NCBI RefSeq assembly: GCF_028640845.1
Contig: NC_080543.1
Coordinates: 876,667 to 940,666, forward strand
Reading direction: 5' to 3'
From: Ahaetulla prasina
Lineage: Eukaryota > Chordata > Lepidosauria > Squamata > Colubridae
Length of the DNA: 64,000 nt
The position numbers and the translations under genes were made by a program. Below are positions 30,336 through 55,143 of the stretch, one piece after another. Position 1 is the stretch's first letter; each line of letters starts with the position of its first letter. The notes under the pieces were generated by a model. That model searched no databases, was not told the origin of the DNA, and worked only from the letters and a program-made list of their open reading frames with translations.

Positions 30336-32180
30336 CCTACCTTATCTTTTCTGAGAAGTACCACTAGAACAGAGGCTGTCAATGCTCTGGCCATTGGGAG
30401 CCTGTTGTTGGCCACTTTGGAGCATCCTGGCGGCAGTCCGGGAGGGGAGAGTCCCGAGTGGAAGTTCCGCCTTGAACTCTTCCTGACTGTTCCTTCTCAG
30501 CTGGGAATTCCTTTCGTTTGGTTGAGCGAGGCACCACAGACGGTTTCAGTTTCATAACAGCTCATCGCATGGGTGGGTGGGTGTGTCTGTCTCTCTCTGT
30601 GTTGTCATTCACTCAGTTTTGGAGAAGTCATATTCACATGTTCCGGCCCACTTGAGTTGTTATTTTCTAGAGTGGAAATACACAAAACAGTCCGCCCAAT
30701 TCATCCTCTTAAAGTTCAAACCACAAACATTAAAAAATAAATAGTGCTGGTTGCTTTGACTACTCTTAATGCACTTCTAACGGGTGTGTCAATCATCAGC
30801 CGCACTGTCCATCCGCTGATCCTGCGTAGCAAACAGCCCTTCCCTTCCCTTCCCTTCCCTTCCGGTTTTCCCACAAAACATTTTCCTGGTAGATGTCTAA
30901 GGAGTTTCTCAATCATCCAGGTCATCGTTTTCCCAACGGTGTTTTTTTCCAGAAGGCAACTGGATTTTCTTGGGGTTTTTTTCTTGAAAACATTTCGCTT
31001 CTCATCCAAGAAGCTTCTTCAGTTCTAACTGCTCTGTCCTTTCAGCAGTTCCAAGAAGGCTCCACACAAGTTCGCAATATTTAGGTGACCCTGAGGGCCC
31101 AGGTCAACCTCCAGAGGGCCTCAAGGACGCTCAGAAAGAGCGCTAAGGACCAGAGGACTGCAAGGAGCATAAATCTTTCCACCCTCCTCCCTTCAGTCAG
31201 AGCCAAAGAAGCCTCTTGGATGAAGCTTCTTGTCCTCATTTCCTTTGGGGCTCTTTGGGAAGAAGCTCTCTGCCCCTCCCGTTGCTCTGGGAGGCAAGGA
31301 AAGCCAGGCCTGGAGCTGTGGCTGCCTTTTTACGGTTTTGTTATGGAGTTTATGGGCTGAGGAGAGCATCCATCCATCTAACCTCCCATCTCTCCATTCA
31401 TCCATCCCCCCATCCCATCCCATCCATCTATCCATTCATCCCCCATCCATCCCCCTATCTCTCCATCCATCCATCCATCCCATCTGTCCCTCCCTCCCTC
31501 CCTCTTCATTTATGCATGTCTGCAAACACCCTGAGTTTATTGCAAGCAGCTCCCTTTCTCTGTGCGAGTATTGAAGACAAAGACAGGTGCGCATAAACTC
31601 CTTGCCACCCCCTGCCTGTCTCCATCCTGCTGGACATCCAGCTGCCACCACCTCAGAAGGCGGCCAGAGGCCAGGGAGCCCCTTCACCTGCCCAGAGCCT
31701 CTTCGGGAGCAGGGAGGGAGGGGAGGCACAGCAGACACACCCAACCGTGTCAGGAAACCAGGCATGCTCTCTGCTTTGGAGAGGCCTAGTGGTTAGCGCT
31801 GGGGCATTTTCGCTAGAGGAAGGTGCCAGCCACAATGGGAAGTTTGTGGATCGGTGCATTCATGCGCTTTTCCTGAAAGTGCCCAGTGGAGAGGAGTGAG
31901 CCAATCCTCATCGTGTGCAAATGGGCAGAGAGGATTTGAGGCCTCCAGGCAGGCGCCTTCCAGGACTACAACTCCCAGCCAGTCCCAACCCCGCTGCTGC
32001 CACTAGAATGGAGATGTCGGAACTCGAAAGAGGAGCAGGCTGCCTTCGGGGAGACACAGTTTTGGCTCAGATCTCCATAGAACAGCTACACGTGGATTCT
32101 GGCCTACCTTACAGGGAGGTTTTAAGACTAAAGAAAAGAGGAGAAATTTTCCTTGTTGGGAGGCTGGTCAGCCAGGAAGT
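30335..32180. other. Intergenic, mostly unrecognised
   Basis: Contains a (CCTTC)n run at 30837-30863, a family 2 hammerhead-like unit at 30895-31035, and a (CATC)n array at about 31362-31485. I see no gene; the open frames over the CATC array are simple-sequence artefacts. Confidence 0.45.
30980..31025 (-). ncRNA. Hammerhead-like motif, family 2, eroded
   Basis: On the minus strand: CTGAAGA (31022-31016), one extra base, AGCTTCT-type stem II pairing 31014-31009 with 31002-30997, then GAAAT where the core needs GAAAC. GAA before the core can pair with TTC after it. Same layout as 50256-50289. Confidence 0.45.
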
Positions 32181-32185
32181 ATCTA

Positions 32186-32556
32186 CAGGGGGTCCTCGAC
32201 TTGTGACAGTTTAACAAGAGTTTAAAAGTTACAGTGGCCTCGGAAAAAGTGAGTTATCTGTCCTCGCACTTACGACCGTTGCATCACCCACGTGGTCAGG
32301 TGATTGCAGTTCAGGCTCTTGGCAACTTGGCTGCATTTACAACCGGCTGCCGTATCTTGCAGTGATCCGATTGCGGTTTGCAACATTCACAACCAGTTCA
32401 GGATAACGTCAATTGCAAAAGCTGGATTCACTTAACGTCCGCATGATTTAACTACCATGGTAAAATGGTAATAACATCGAGTCTGGTTATGTGATGACTC
32501 TCAGCAACCACGTTGCTCAGGGACCAAAATTGTGGTCCTAATTTGAGGGCTACCTG
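32186..32556. mobile_element. TA-MITE, second subfamily (full length)
   Basis: TACAGGGGGTCCTCGACTTG at the left, TTGAGGGCTACCTGTAA at the right. The interior is quasi-palindromic and closer to the copy at 11990 than to family A. Confidence 0.65.
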
Positions 32557-32813
32557 TAATAATAACAACTTCAGGATAAAGTGCCAAAAATGGACTAAAT
32601 TTTCTCTTTTCACCCCCCATAAATGGAAAAAAGATGAGGTCCCTTGCAAGGTCCCAAATTCTTCTACTGGGAATCAGTGTGTTAACTGGGGCCAATGTTT
32701 AAAATGCAGCAAGTGAAGTATTGCCCTATGAAATGTAGAAAATGCTGTTCCTCAAGTTTTCTCTCCAGAGTAATTAAAGCACCAAAACTGAAAAAAATAA
32801 ACTTCTGTAAGAT

Positions 32814-34354
32814 GCAGGTAGTTCTCAACTTACAACCACAATGGAGGCCAACATTTCTGTTCCTAAATTAGAATTAGAATTAGAATTTTATTTATTGGCC
32901 AAGTGTGATTGGACGCACAAGGAATTTGTCTTGGTGCATATGCTCTCAGTGTACATAAAAGAAAAGATACGTTCATCAAGGTACAACATTTACAACACAA
33001 TTGATGGTCAATATATCAATATAAATCATAAGGATTGCCAGCAACAAGTTATAACATACAGTCATAAGTGGCAAGAGATGGGTGATGGGGACGATGAGAA
33101 GATTAATAGTAGTGCAGATTCAGTAAATAGTTTGACAGTGTTGATGGAATTATTTGTTTAGCAGAGTGATGGCCTTCGGGGAAAAAACTGTTCTTGTGTC
33201 TAGTTGTTCTGGTGTGCAGTGCTCTATAGCGTCATTTTGAGGGTAGGAGTTGAAACAGTTTATATCCAGGATGCGAGGGGTCTGTAAATATTTTTCTTGA
33301 TTCGTGCAGTATACAGGTCCTCAATGGAAGGCAGGTTGGTAGCAATTATTTTTTCTGCAGTTCTAATTATCCTCTGAAGTCTGTGTTTTTCTTGTTGGGT
33401 TGCAGAACCGAACCAGACAGTTATAGAGGTGCAAATGACAGACTCAATAATTCCTCTGTAGAATTGGATCAGCAGCTCCTTGGGCAGTTTGAGCTTACTG
33501 AGTTGGCGCAGAAAGAACATTCTTTGTTGTCCTTTTTTAATGATGTTTTTGATGTTAGCTGTCCATTTGAGATCTTGCGATATGATAGAACCCAGAAATT
33601 TGAAGGTTTCTACTGTTGATACTGTGTTGTCAAGTATTGTGAGAGGTGGAAGTATGGAAGGGTTTTTCCTAAAGTCTACCACCATTTCTACGGTTTTGAG
33701 TGTGTTCAGTTCCAGATTGTTTTGGTTGCACCACAAGGCTAGTCGTTCGACCTCTCGTCTATATGTGGATTCGTCATTGTCTCGAATGAGACCAATCACT
33801 GTTGTGTCATCTGCGAACTTCAGTAGCTTAACAGATGGATCATTGGAGATGCAGTCATTGGTATACAAAGAGAAGGGAAGTGGGGAGAGCACACAGCCTT
33901 GGGGGGCCCCTGTGCTAATTGTACAGGTATTTGATGTGATCTTGCTTAGCTTCACCTGCTGCTTCCTGTTTGTTAGGAAGCTTGTGATCCACTTACAAGT
34001 CTGTTCCGGTACCTGTAGCTGGTTTAGCTTAGTTAGAAGAAGGCAGTTGTCTGAGTTGTGCATCATTTTAGACCTTTCTTGCCACAGCTGTTAAGGGAAT
34101 CATTGTTGTTAATTTAGTCACCCGGCTGTTGGGCCAAATCTGGCTTCCCCATTGTCTCTGCTGGTCATAAAAGGGGATCACACGACCCCAGGACACTGCA
34201 ACCATCGTGCATACGAGCCAGTTCCCAAGTGCCTGGATTTTGATCACCTGAGGACAAGGATGTGGCAAGCATTGTGTGAAAAATGGCCCAAAGTCACTGT
34301 TTCAGTGCTGTTGTAACTTCAGTTACTAAATGAACTGTTGTAAGTCGAGGATTA
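32814..34354 (+). mobile_element. TA-MITE family A split by a LINE insertion
   Basis: Left part 32814-32867 (GCAGGTAGTTCTCAACTTAC to TTTCTGTTCCTAA) and right part from about 34066 (TTTTAGACCTTTCTTGCCAC to AAGTCGAGGATTACA). Compared with other copies, about 40 bases (AGACAGTTGTTAAGTG region) are missing at the junction. Confidence 0.75.
32868..34066 (-). mobile_element. Non-LTR retrotransposon with (AATAG)-type tail, RT domain, 5'-truncated
   Basis: The minus strand encodes an open 268-residue stretch (34066-33260) with reverse transcriptase motifs: TGAPQGCVLSPLPFSLYTND (motif B), then KLLKFADDTTVIGLI with the FADD catalytic motif, and WFGSATQQEKHRLQRIIRTA near the end. The 3'UTR holds TTGGCCAAGTGTGATTGG and AAGGAATTTGTCTTGGTGCA, and the tail is three TTAGAA-type repeats at 32868-32886. 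This matches, by recollection, the snake CR1-L3 (Snake1) elements that seed AATAG microsatellites; a Rex1-like LINE is the alternative. The RT part is unusually intact. The 5' half is absent. Confidence 0.75.
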
Positions 34355-34369
34355 CAAGAAAAAGGAAGG

Positions 34370-34635
34370 AAGGAGGGAAGGAGAATTCTCCAAAGCCCTT
34401 GAGGGCAGGACAAGAAGGAACTCGTGGAAACTCATCAAGGAGAGAAGCAACCTGGAATTAAGGAGGAATTTCCTGATAGTGAGGATAATTAACCAGTGGT
34501 TGCCTCCAGTTCTTGTGAATGTTCCAACACTGGAAGTTTTTAAGAAGAGATTGTCTGAAATGATATATGGCTTCCTGCCTGAGCAGGGGGTTGGAGTAGA
34601 AGACCTCCAAGGTCCCTTCCAATTGTTCTATTTTT
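34370..34635 (+). mobile_element. CR1 LINE 3' end
   Basis: CCCTTGAGGGCAGGACAAGA, TTAAGGAGGAATTTCCTGAT and the terminus GAAGACCTCCAAGGTCCCTT. Confidence 0.75.
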
Positions 34636-34644
34636 TGTATTTCT

Positions 34645-34747
34645 ATGAAAGAAAGAAAGGAAAGGAAGGGGAGGGAGGGAGGGAAGGAAGGAAGGAAAGG
34701 AAAGGAAAGGAAAGGAAAGGAAAGGAAAGGAAAGGAAAGAAAGGAAG
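34645..34747 (+). repeat. (GGAAA)n / GA-rich microsatellite
   Basis: GAAAGGAAAGGAAAGG runs directly after the CR1 3' end, so it probably grew from that LINE's tail. Confidence 0.8.
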
Positions 34748-35152
34748 TGAAACACAAAGCCAATTTTAATTTTTGTGTTTCCTTTCTTTTTTTGGCAAGA
34801 GAAATCCAGCAGTCAAGATTGTCCCCCTCCCCCTCGTTCTCCATCCTTCAGGTCCCCCCTCCTTCTCCCCTATGTTCACCACTGGGGTTCCCCTCCCCCA
34901 ACCAAGAGGGCTTTTCACAAAACACCCCAACAGCTTTGCCTTTGTTTCCTTCAACCTTTAGTTCTTCCACCCCCGCTGGGGTTCCTCCAAATGGGTCGGT
35001 GTCATCTTCTGTTTATAGAAGTCGAGGGCTATTTTGAGTAACGGAAATGATCAGCACTATAGGCCGGGATAGCGACGGCCTCAAATAAAGAGGAATTTAA
35101 ACTCAATAAACTTTGCTTTCTCTGTAAAGTCTGCCAAAATGGATTAAACTTG

Positions 35153-35282
35153 TGTTTTCTCCATGTCGGCCACTTTAAGACACGTGGACTTCAACTCCCA
35201 GAATTCTCCAGCCATTCCTCTTGCTGGCTGGGGAATTCTGAGAGTTGAAGCCCACACATCTTAAAGTGGCTGACATAGAGAA
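35153..35282. mobile_element. Palindromic MITE, best-preserved copy
   Basis: Left arm GTCGGCCACTTTAAGACACG, TGGACTTCAACTCCCAGAAT; right arm GAATTCTGAGAGTTGAAGCC, CACACATCTTAAAGTGGCTG. The roughly 50-base arms can fold into a near-perfect hairpin. Confidence 0.75.
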
Positions 35283-35439
35283 ACATTTGATTAAAAATCT
35301 ATTTAAATAGAAATCTATTTAAATCCAGCCTTTTTGCAAAAATCCCAGTCCAAACCCCCTGCCAGCCCCCCTCCAACCGAGGCCTCTAAAGACCCCAAAC
35401 GTTTCTTCTGTAAATCTTCCCAAATGGATTTGCACATTT

Positions 35440-38400
35440 GTAATAATATTTGTAATATTTTAATTTATAGACCGCCCTTCTCCCGAAGGACTCAGGGCGG
35501 TGAACAGTCAGTTAAAATACAAAAAACAAACCCATACAATATTAAAAACTACCCATAAAAAACTTATTCAATTGGCCAACCTAAAATACAATTACACCCT
35601 ATAAAATCACTAAAATTTAAAAACCCCAATAAATCAATTTTAAAATTTTAAAATTAAGCCAGTCCAGCAAGACGAAACAAATAGGTTTTAAGTTCGCGGC
35701 AAAAGGTCCTAAGGTCGGGCAGTTGTCGGAGTCCAGGGGGAAGCTCGTTCCACAGGGTAGGAGCCCCCACAGAGAAGGCCCTCCCCCTGGGGGCCGCCAG
35801 CTGACATTGTTTGGCTGACGGCACCCTAAGGAGTCCCTCTCTGTGAGAACGCACCAGTCGTTGGGAGAGTGAAGCTGGCAGAAGACGGTCCCGTAAATAT
35901 CCTGGTCCTAAGCCTTGGAGCGCTTTAAAGGTCGTCACCAATACCTTGAAGCACACCCGGAAGACCACAGGTAGCCAGTGCAGTCTGCGCAGGATAGGTG
36001 TTACATGGGAGCTCCGTGCTGCTCCCTCAATAACCCGCGCAGCCGCATTCTGGACTAACTGGAGTCTCCGGGTGCTCTTCAAGGGGAGCCCCATGTAGAG
36101 AGCATTGCAATAGTCCAGGCGAGAAGTAACGAGAGCATGAGTGACCGTGCATAGGGCATCCCGGTCCAGGAAGGGGCACAACTGGTGAATCAGGCGAACC
36201 TGATAAAAAGCTCTCCTGGAGACGGTTGTCAAATGATCTTCAAAAGACAACCGCCCATCCAGGAGCACGCCCAAGTTGCGCACCTTCTCCATCGGGGCCA
36301 ATGACTCGCCCCCGACAGACAGCCGCAACTGCAGCTGACTGTACCGGGGTGCCGGCATCCACAGCCACTCCGTCTTGGAGGGATTAAGCTTGAGCCTGTT
36401 CCTCCCCATCCAGACCCGTACGGCTTCCAGACACCGGGACAGTACTTCGATAGCTTCATTGGGGTGGCCTGGGGTGGAAAAGTACAGCTGAGTGTCATCA
36501 GCGTACAGCTGGTATCTCACCCCAAAACCACTGATGATCTCACCCAGCGGCTTCATATAGATGTTGAACAGGAGGGGTGAGAGAATCGACCCCTGCGGCA
36601 CCCCACACAGGAGGCACTTCGGGGTCAATCTCTGCCCCCCCCCCGTCAACACCGTCTGTGTTCGGTCAGAGAAGTAGGAGAACCACCGATAAACGGTGCC
36701 TCCCACTCCCAACCCCTCTAACCAGCGCAGCAGGATACGATGGTCGATGGTATCAAAAGCCACTGAAAGGTCTAATAGGACCAGGGCAGAGGAGTAACCC
36801 TTATCCCTGGCCCTCCAGAGATCATCCACCAACGCGACCAAAGCCGTCTCAGTACTGTATCCAGGTCAGAAGCCGGACTGGAACAGGTCTAGATAGACAG
36901 TTTCATCCAGGTACTGGGGTAGCTGACATGCCACCGCACTCTCTACAACCTTCGCCGTTGGAGACTGGACAGTAATTACCTAAAAACAGCTGGGTCCAGG
37001 GAAGGCTTCTTGAGGAGAGGTCTCACCACCGCCTCTTTCAAGGCAGCGGGAAAGACCCCCTCCTGCAAAGAAGCATTTGTAATCCCCTGGAGCCAGCCTC
37101 GTGTCACCTCCTGCGTGGCCAGCACCAGCCAGGAGGGGCACGGGTCCAGTAAACATGTGGTGGCATTCAACCTTCCCAGCAACCTGTTCATGTCCTCAGG
37201 AGTCACAGGATCAAAACTATCCCAAACAACCTCAACAAGATGGGCCTCGGAACTCTCGCCCGGATCTACCCAATTTTGATCCAATCCGTCCCGAAGCTGA
37301 ACGATTTTATTGTATAGATAACCGTTAAACTCCTCGGCACGCCCTGATAATGAAGGAGAGAGCAGGTCACCCGAAACAGGGCGGCCGGGCGGTTATCTGC
37401 CAACGCAATGAAGGAGGAAACGTAAGAACGCTTCGCATCCCTCAATGCCACTAGGTAGGTCCTACTATAGGACCTAACTAGTGTCCGGTCAGCTTCGGAG
37501 CGGCTGGATCTCCAGACACTCTCTAGGCGTCTTCTCCGGCGTTTCATCTCCCTCAGCTCCTCGGAGAACCAAGAAGCTGGTTGAGATCGGCGCCGGGTCA
37601 GAGGCCGCAAAGGCACAACACGGTCCAAAGTTCCAGCCGCGACCTGTTCCCAGGCCGCGACTAGTTCTTCAGTCGTGCCGTGGGCCAGATTCTCGGGAAA
37701 CGGGCCAAGCTCCGTCAGGAACCTCTCCGGGTCCATCAGGCGCCTGGGACGGAACCAACGCATTGGTTCCGTCTCCTTGCGGTGGTGGGTAGTGGTCAGA
37801 AAGTCTAGACGAAGGAGAAAATGATCTGACCATGACAAAGGTTCGACCACTAGATCACTTAAAATCAGATAATTCAACCACTGGCCAGAGATAAAAATCA
37901 AATCTAGGGCGCCACCCCCAACGTGGGTAGGGTGGTCAACTAATTGCGTCAGGTCCATGGCCGTCATGGAGGCCATGAACTCCCGAGCCACCGAAGACGC
38001 CGCGCCAGTTGATGGCAGATTGAAATCCCCCATGACCAACAGTCTAGGGGTTTCAACTGCCAACCCCGTCAGCAGCTCCAACAGCTCAGGCAGGGCTGTT
38101 GTCACGCAGCAAGGAGCCAGGTACGTGATCAACAAGCCCACCTGAGTCCTATGACCTCACTTCACATAGAGGGATTCACAACCAGCTATCTGAGGCACAG
38201 TGGTCTCCCTCGGTTCTAGGCTTTCATTAATAATAACCACCACCCCGCCTCCCCTACCCTGGGTCCTCGGCTGATGGAATGCTTGGAAACCTGGTGGGCA
38301 CATCTCCACTAGGGGAACCCCCCCTTCGGTGCCCAACCAGGTTTCCGTAACGCCCATAACGTCCGTGGTCCCCTCCCGAATTAGATCTGAGATCGGGGGG

Positions 38401-38640
38401 GCTTTGTTAATCACGGATCTAGCGTTACATAACATCAGCCGAGCGCCCAGGTCGAGTACTCTGGCCACTTGGGGAACGGGAAAATCCTGGGGGCCGGAGC
38501 ACGCGATCGCTCTTAAATAGCGAGGGCGTACCCCCCGAACCTGATGTGGCCCCCCCCCTTCCATCATATCTGCCTCTCCCACTTACCGTATCGATGACCC
38601 GACCCTGATAAACTAGAACTAAACCCTCCCGTCACCTTAG
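35440..38640 (-). mobile_element. L2/CR1-clade LINE, fairly complete ORF2
   Basis: Read on the minus strand from right to left: an endonuclease start (38582-38157; [23 protein letters not shown]), more endonuclease (38141-37266; LLVMGDFNLPSTG, then SWSDHFLL), a linker (37284-36976; [18 protein letters not shown]), and a 395-residue reverse transcriptase block (36841-35654) with SVAFDTIDH (motif A), [15 protein letters not shown] (motif B) and [13 protein letters not shown] (motif C). The 3'UTR has the ACCGCCCTTCTCCCGAAGGA/CAGGGCGG hairpin near 35470-35505. A frameshift near 38150, another near 37270 and a TGA in the SGF-PGYSTETA motif at about 36865 break it, so it is inactive. No ORF1 was recognised. 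Confidence 0.85.
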
Positions 38641-38821
38641 GACCCGTTAAGTTACCACCGCATATGTTTTGCTCCCAAGACAGATTCTCTGCCTCTTTTC
38701 GTTCTCTCCTTCGATTTTCCTAACCCTTGGTTGAGTTGGGTGGCTTGAGAAATCGAGTGAAACAACATTTTCCAAAGCAACAATGATCTCCAGGCCAGTT
38801 GCACAAACAACAGGAAAAAGC

Positions 38822-40626
38822 AATTTAGCAGAATTTATTACACGTTGTTTCAAAGGGGGAGGGGGGGGGAGAGAGAAAAATTCCATCCGCACTCTTGAGT
38901 TTTTAAGGATTTGTCTACAAGAAAGTTCCCAGTTGGCAGTAGGTTGCACAGGTGGGCCAGGCTGCCTTTGATGCTACAACAGACACCTGTGCGTGTGCAT
39001 CTGGAGGGATGCCAACCGTGGCTAGGGAAGCCCCCCCTCCCAACCGTCCCAGCTTCCTCCCCTTGCTGGAGAGAGCTCTGCACCTGGACACCTTTCCTGG
39101 TGATCCAGGGAAGCCCATCACCCCACTATTTGCCAGGATTGGGGAGAGGCTGTGACCGGCTGCAAAGCTCCCCCTACGGGCCGATGCCCAGGAAAGTGAG
39201 ACCCACAAAGTGGCAGACACGGCCCTGCCCTTGTCCTGTGGATGGCGAGCCAGAGAGATGCACCCCACAGCTGAACCCCGCTCCCTTGTGGAGGCACCCG
39301 GTATTTCAGCCGCTGCATAGATGGTGGTGGTGGAGAGCAACCTTCTGGAGACCCTGGAGCCTGTCCTTGGCAGGGTGAGGTCATCCCCTCGCAAGGGGTC
39401 CCGGAGCCCCTCTGCGGAAGGGGGTCTGCCCGGCTCAGCATCTCGCCTCCCCCATCATCTGGGGTTAGGAGAAAGGAGCTCTACGCAATGCCCACCTCCC
39501 CGATACAGACCCAGGTGTGAGGAGGGCTGGGCGGGGGTCCCAGGCGATGGGAGTGACTACCACTCTTCCTGGGTCAAAGGCCACCCGCCACCCTCCCTGT
39601 TTCCACTGATCTCCTGGAGTTAAAATGCGCCGAAGCAGCTTCTGGCTTTTCTCTCCTTCCCCACATTAACACCACTGTTTGTTAAACCGAACGCTGCCAC
39701 GCCAAGCCCCCAAAATAATCAGACAGTGTTGAGGATGGGAGGCCACCCAGCAATCCTTGGATTGAGCAGGACTTCTCAGCGACGTTGGGATGAACGCGGC
39801 ACCGTGTTGCTTCCTCCCAGGCGAAGTGGAGGGAGAGAAGAGGAGTCGATGCCCCCCAAGCCCCTCAATCTGGCAGGTTGGCTTGTTTAGGGGAGAGAAA
39901 GACAACGGCTGCCCATGTTTTTGAGCTGCTACTTCCAAAGCTCGACCAGTCTAACGGGCAGGCAAGAAAAGTCCCGGGTTTAACTAGGAACCATTCGCAA
40001 GAGACATTTAGAGGGGAGAGTGCAGAAGGCAGAGGAGCCTCTCCCCCAAAATTCAGGATGGGGTGGGAGAAACGGAGGAAACACAGACTTGGGTTTGGTC
40101 GACAGAGGACAGGAACTCCCTGGGTTGGCACCAGAGGCCCCCAGCCTCAAAGGTTGGGGAGGATGGGGCTGGGGATCAGGGCAGGAGCCCCTCTGCCCCA
40201 TAGTGGCTGTCCACCTCGACCTCCTCCAGAAGCGGCCAAGAGGAGGGGGCGGGGGTGCCCCCAGGTCTGGCACAAAGGGGCGATGCCAGAGGGAAACATC
40301 CATTTCCTTTTGCATCAGGAATAAAAAGATCTTTTGATAGGCTCGTGAAAATAATTTTCTTTCCTGCTAAAAAAAAAACGAACAAAGAAAAAAGAGGGAG
40401 ACCTTCTCCCTCCCATCCTACAAGCAGCAGAAGCCGGCCTCGGGGGTGCTTCTCGTGCGCAGAGTCCGTCTGGAGTTGTGGCGCAGCAGCACTGAGCCGG
40501 AGGCCACCGTCCTGAGAGGTAAAGTGACCGAGAACCCACTTCTCCCGAGGCTCCCAAGGCGTCCTGGGCCGGGCGGCTCGGCTCCCCAGGGCGTTCTGGC
40601 TCTGGGGCAGGAACCGGGAGGGGGGG
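38822..40626 (-). other. RNF121: RNF121 3'UTR
   Basis: Begins after the TAG at 40629-40627 and runs to AATAAA on the minus strand at 38839-38834. Unlike most of the window, these 1.8 kb hold no recognised transposon, as expected of a conserved last exon. The G-rich stretch at 38855-38870 lies just upstream of the signal in transcript terms. Confidence 0.65.
38834..38839 (-). terminator. RNF121: RNF121 polyadenylation signal
   Basis: TTTATT on the plus strand is AATAAA on the minus strand, in the context GTAATAAATTCTGC. It is the first canonical signal I saw downstream of the stop codon on that strand. Confidence 0.6.
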
Positions 40627-52873
<12,247 letters not shown>

Positions 52874-53391
52874 CTTGCCCCCGCCTCACCGCCAACTCGC
52901 TTCCGCCGACGCCCACCAATCACCGCCCTCGGCTCCCGCTCGGCCAATCGGCGCCTTCAGAGGCTGCGGTGGAGGGCGGGCGGCTCTCAGGGACCGTCGA
53001 AAAAGTTCCGTATTCTCCTTCCGACGAAACCATATAAAAGCCAACGGGGGGGGGCGCTGAGGGGCGGGTCTGAGGGCTTCTGTTTGGAGAAGATGCTACA
53101 GTTCGGGAGATCAGAGCTCCGAGGGGATCGGCGCGTTCTCAACGCCGCTTCCAGGGAAGAGGAATTGACAGACGTTCCCCGGGGTGACTGGCAAGAACTA
53201 CCCATCCCGGCGTTCCCGGCGGCCTGGACCGGAGCGGAGCTATTGGCCGACGGAGCGGATGACATCAGAGCGCGAGCGGAGCGTCGGCCTATCCGGAGCG
53301 AGGCGAGGCGTCAAGCCGGGGTTGGCGGGAAAAGCGAAGCCGCGTCCGGGGCTGATGGGCGTTGTAGTCCAGGCGCGCGGCGGGGAAGGCA
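52874..53391. promoter_or_regulatory. Divergent promoter of RNF121 and XNDC1N
   Basis: The two start codons lie 519 bases apart in a CpG-rich stretch. CCAAT boxes lie at 52916 and 52944 (plus) and as ATTGG at 53242. A YY1-type AAGATGGCGG overlaps the RNF121 ATG on the minus strand. TATAAAAG at 53033-53040 faces XNDC1N. ACTACAA-type elements (GTTGTAGTCC at 53361) resemble ZNF143-class sites. This is the usual layout of a housekeeping bidirectional promoter; individual factor sites are motif matches only. Confidence 0.7.
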
Positions 53392-55102
53392 ATGGCGCCG
53401 CTGAGGATCCGCTGCGTGGTCTCCTTCTCCTCGCAGGTGACGCGGCTTCGAGGCCCGGGGCCCGACGGGGACGGGGACGGGGAGGGCTCGGGCCGGTCGT
53501 GGGGATGCGGCCGCGCCCGACACGCGTCTGAGGATCATGGGGGCCCCTTGTCAGCCCCGCCCTTTGCTCTGTGTGTGTGAGAGAGAGAATGAGTGGTCGT
53601 AAAACGAGGACTACCCCCGATGAAGAAACCACTGGAATCCTCTCACGGGGTGGTTATGGTTTGTGGGCCAGACAGGCAACATGGGCTTTGTAGTCCTCGC
53701 CTTAGGACCACAAACGATTCCAAAATTTCTGTTGCTAACCGAGACAGTTGTTAATTTTGTTCCATTTCACAACCTTTCCTGCAACCGCTGCAGTTTTTAG
53801 GTCAGCCACTCGGTCGTTAACCGAATCGGGCCTCCTCCCCCCCCCCACTTGACTTTGCTAGTGAGGAGGTGACAAAAGGTGATGAGGTGATTTTGGGGCA
53901 CAGGGACCGTCATAAATACGAGTCTGTGGCCAAGCATCCAAATTTTGATCCTGTGACCCTGGGGATGCCGTGAAGGTGGTCCAAAGTTGCTTCTTTCACT
54001 GCCCTTGTAGCTTTGCGGTCATTAAGCAAAGCGGTCATTAAGCAAACCCTTGTGAGTCGAGGACTACCTCTATTGTTATACTTGCTTACTAACATAGTTT
54101 GTATTTTAATTTATTTTTGACTTTTAAACTGATTCGGGTTTATCAAACCACTGCAGAGTGGAATGCAGAAAACGATTTCTCCTGCTGCTGTATAGATTGA
54201 TTGATAACTTCTAACATTTCTAAACTGAAAAGGAATAAACTGGAAGAAAAAGCTGGTTAGTGGCTGATTGGTAGCCTGGCTTGTCTCTTGGTGAACGCCA
54301 AGCAACCGTGTGGCTTCATTTCCACATTAACACCTTAAATGCCATGGCCCTGCTTTCATTTAAAGGGAGACCCGTGTAACAGGTTGGTCCACAGGTAGCT
54401 GATGAAAAGCTCTGTAGCTACAATGAAAAGGAGGGCTTACTTTGATCCTGTCCAACCCTCTCCTGGATTTTCTTTGATGTGTTAACTATAAAACGGAATA
54501 TAAGCTAAGGACCAGGGTTCCCTCTTTGAATGAGAGGAATCCCTTTGAATCGGAACAGGGAATAGAAGAGAGAACAGAATATAGAATAGAATAGAATAGA
54601 ATAGAATAGAATAGAATAGAAAATAGAATAGGATAGAATAGAATAGAATAGAATAGAATAGAATAGAATAGAATAGAATAGAATAGAATAGAATAGAATA
54701 GAATTTTTTATTGGCCAAGTGTGATTGGACACACAAGGAATTTGTCTTGGTGCATACGCTCCTGGTGTACATAAAAGAAAAGATACCTTCATCAAAAATC
54801 ATACATTCTGAAGAAATTATAATTAAATGATCTGCCTGCCTTCTTGGGGTCTGAGCCTAGCTAGCCTTAGGCCATATTTGACTAACAGGTTCCTTGCGGC
54901 TGACATGTCTTTGAGTAACAACCATCATTAAATTAATTCCCCCTTTTCTGGGCCAGGACCCCAAATACCCCGTGGAGAACCTCTTGCTGGAAGAAGGGGT
55001 TCAGCCCTGGCTCTGCTGCCCCTTGGACCGCAGCCGGCAGCTGAGAGCCGAGTTGCAGCTGGAGCAGGCTGGATGCATTGGCTACATTGATGTAGGTAAG
55101 TC

Positions 55103-55143
<41 letters not shown>

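Noticed and set aside
33480..34094. 204-codon open frame on the plus strand
   Set aside because: It is antisense to the LINE reverse transcriptase at 34066-33260, which has real RT motifs.
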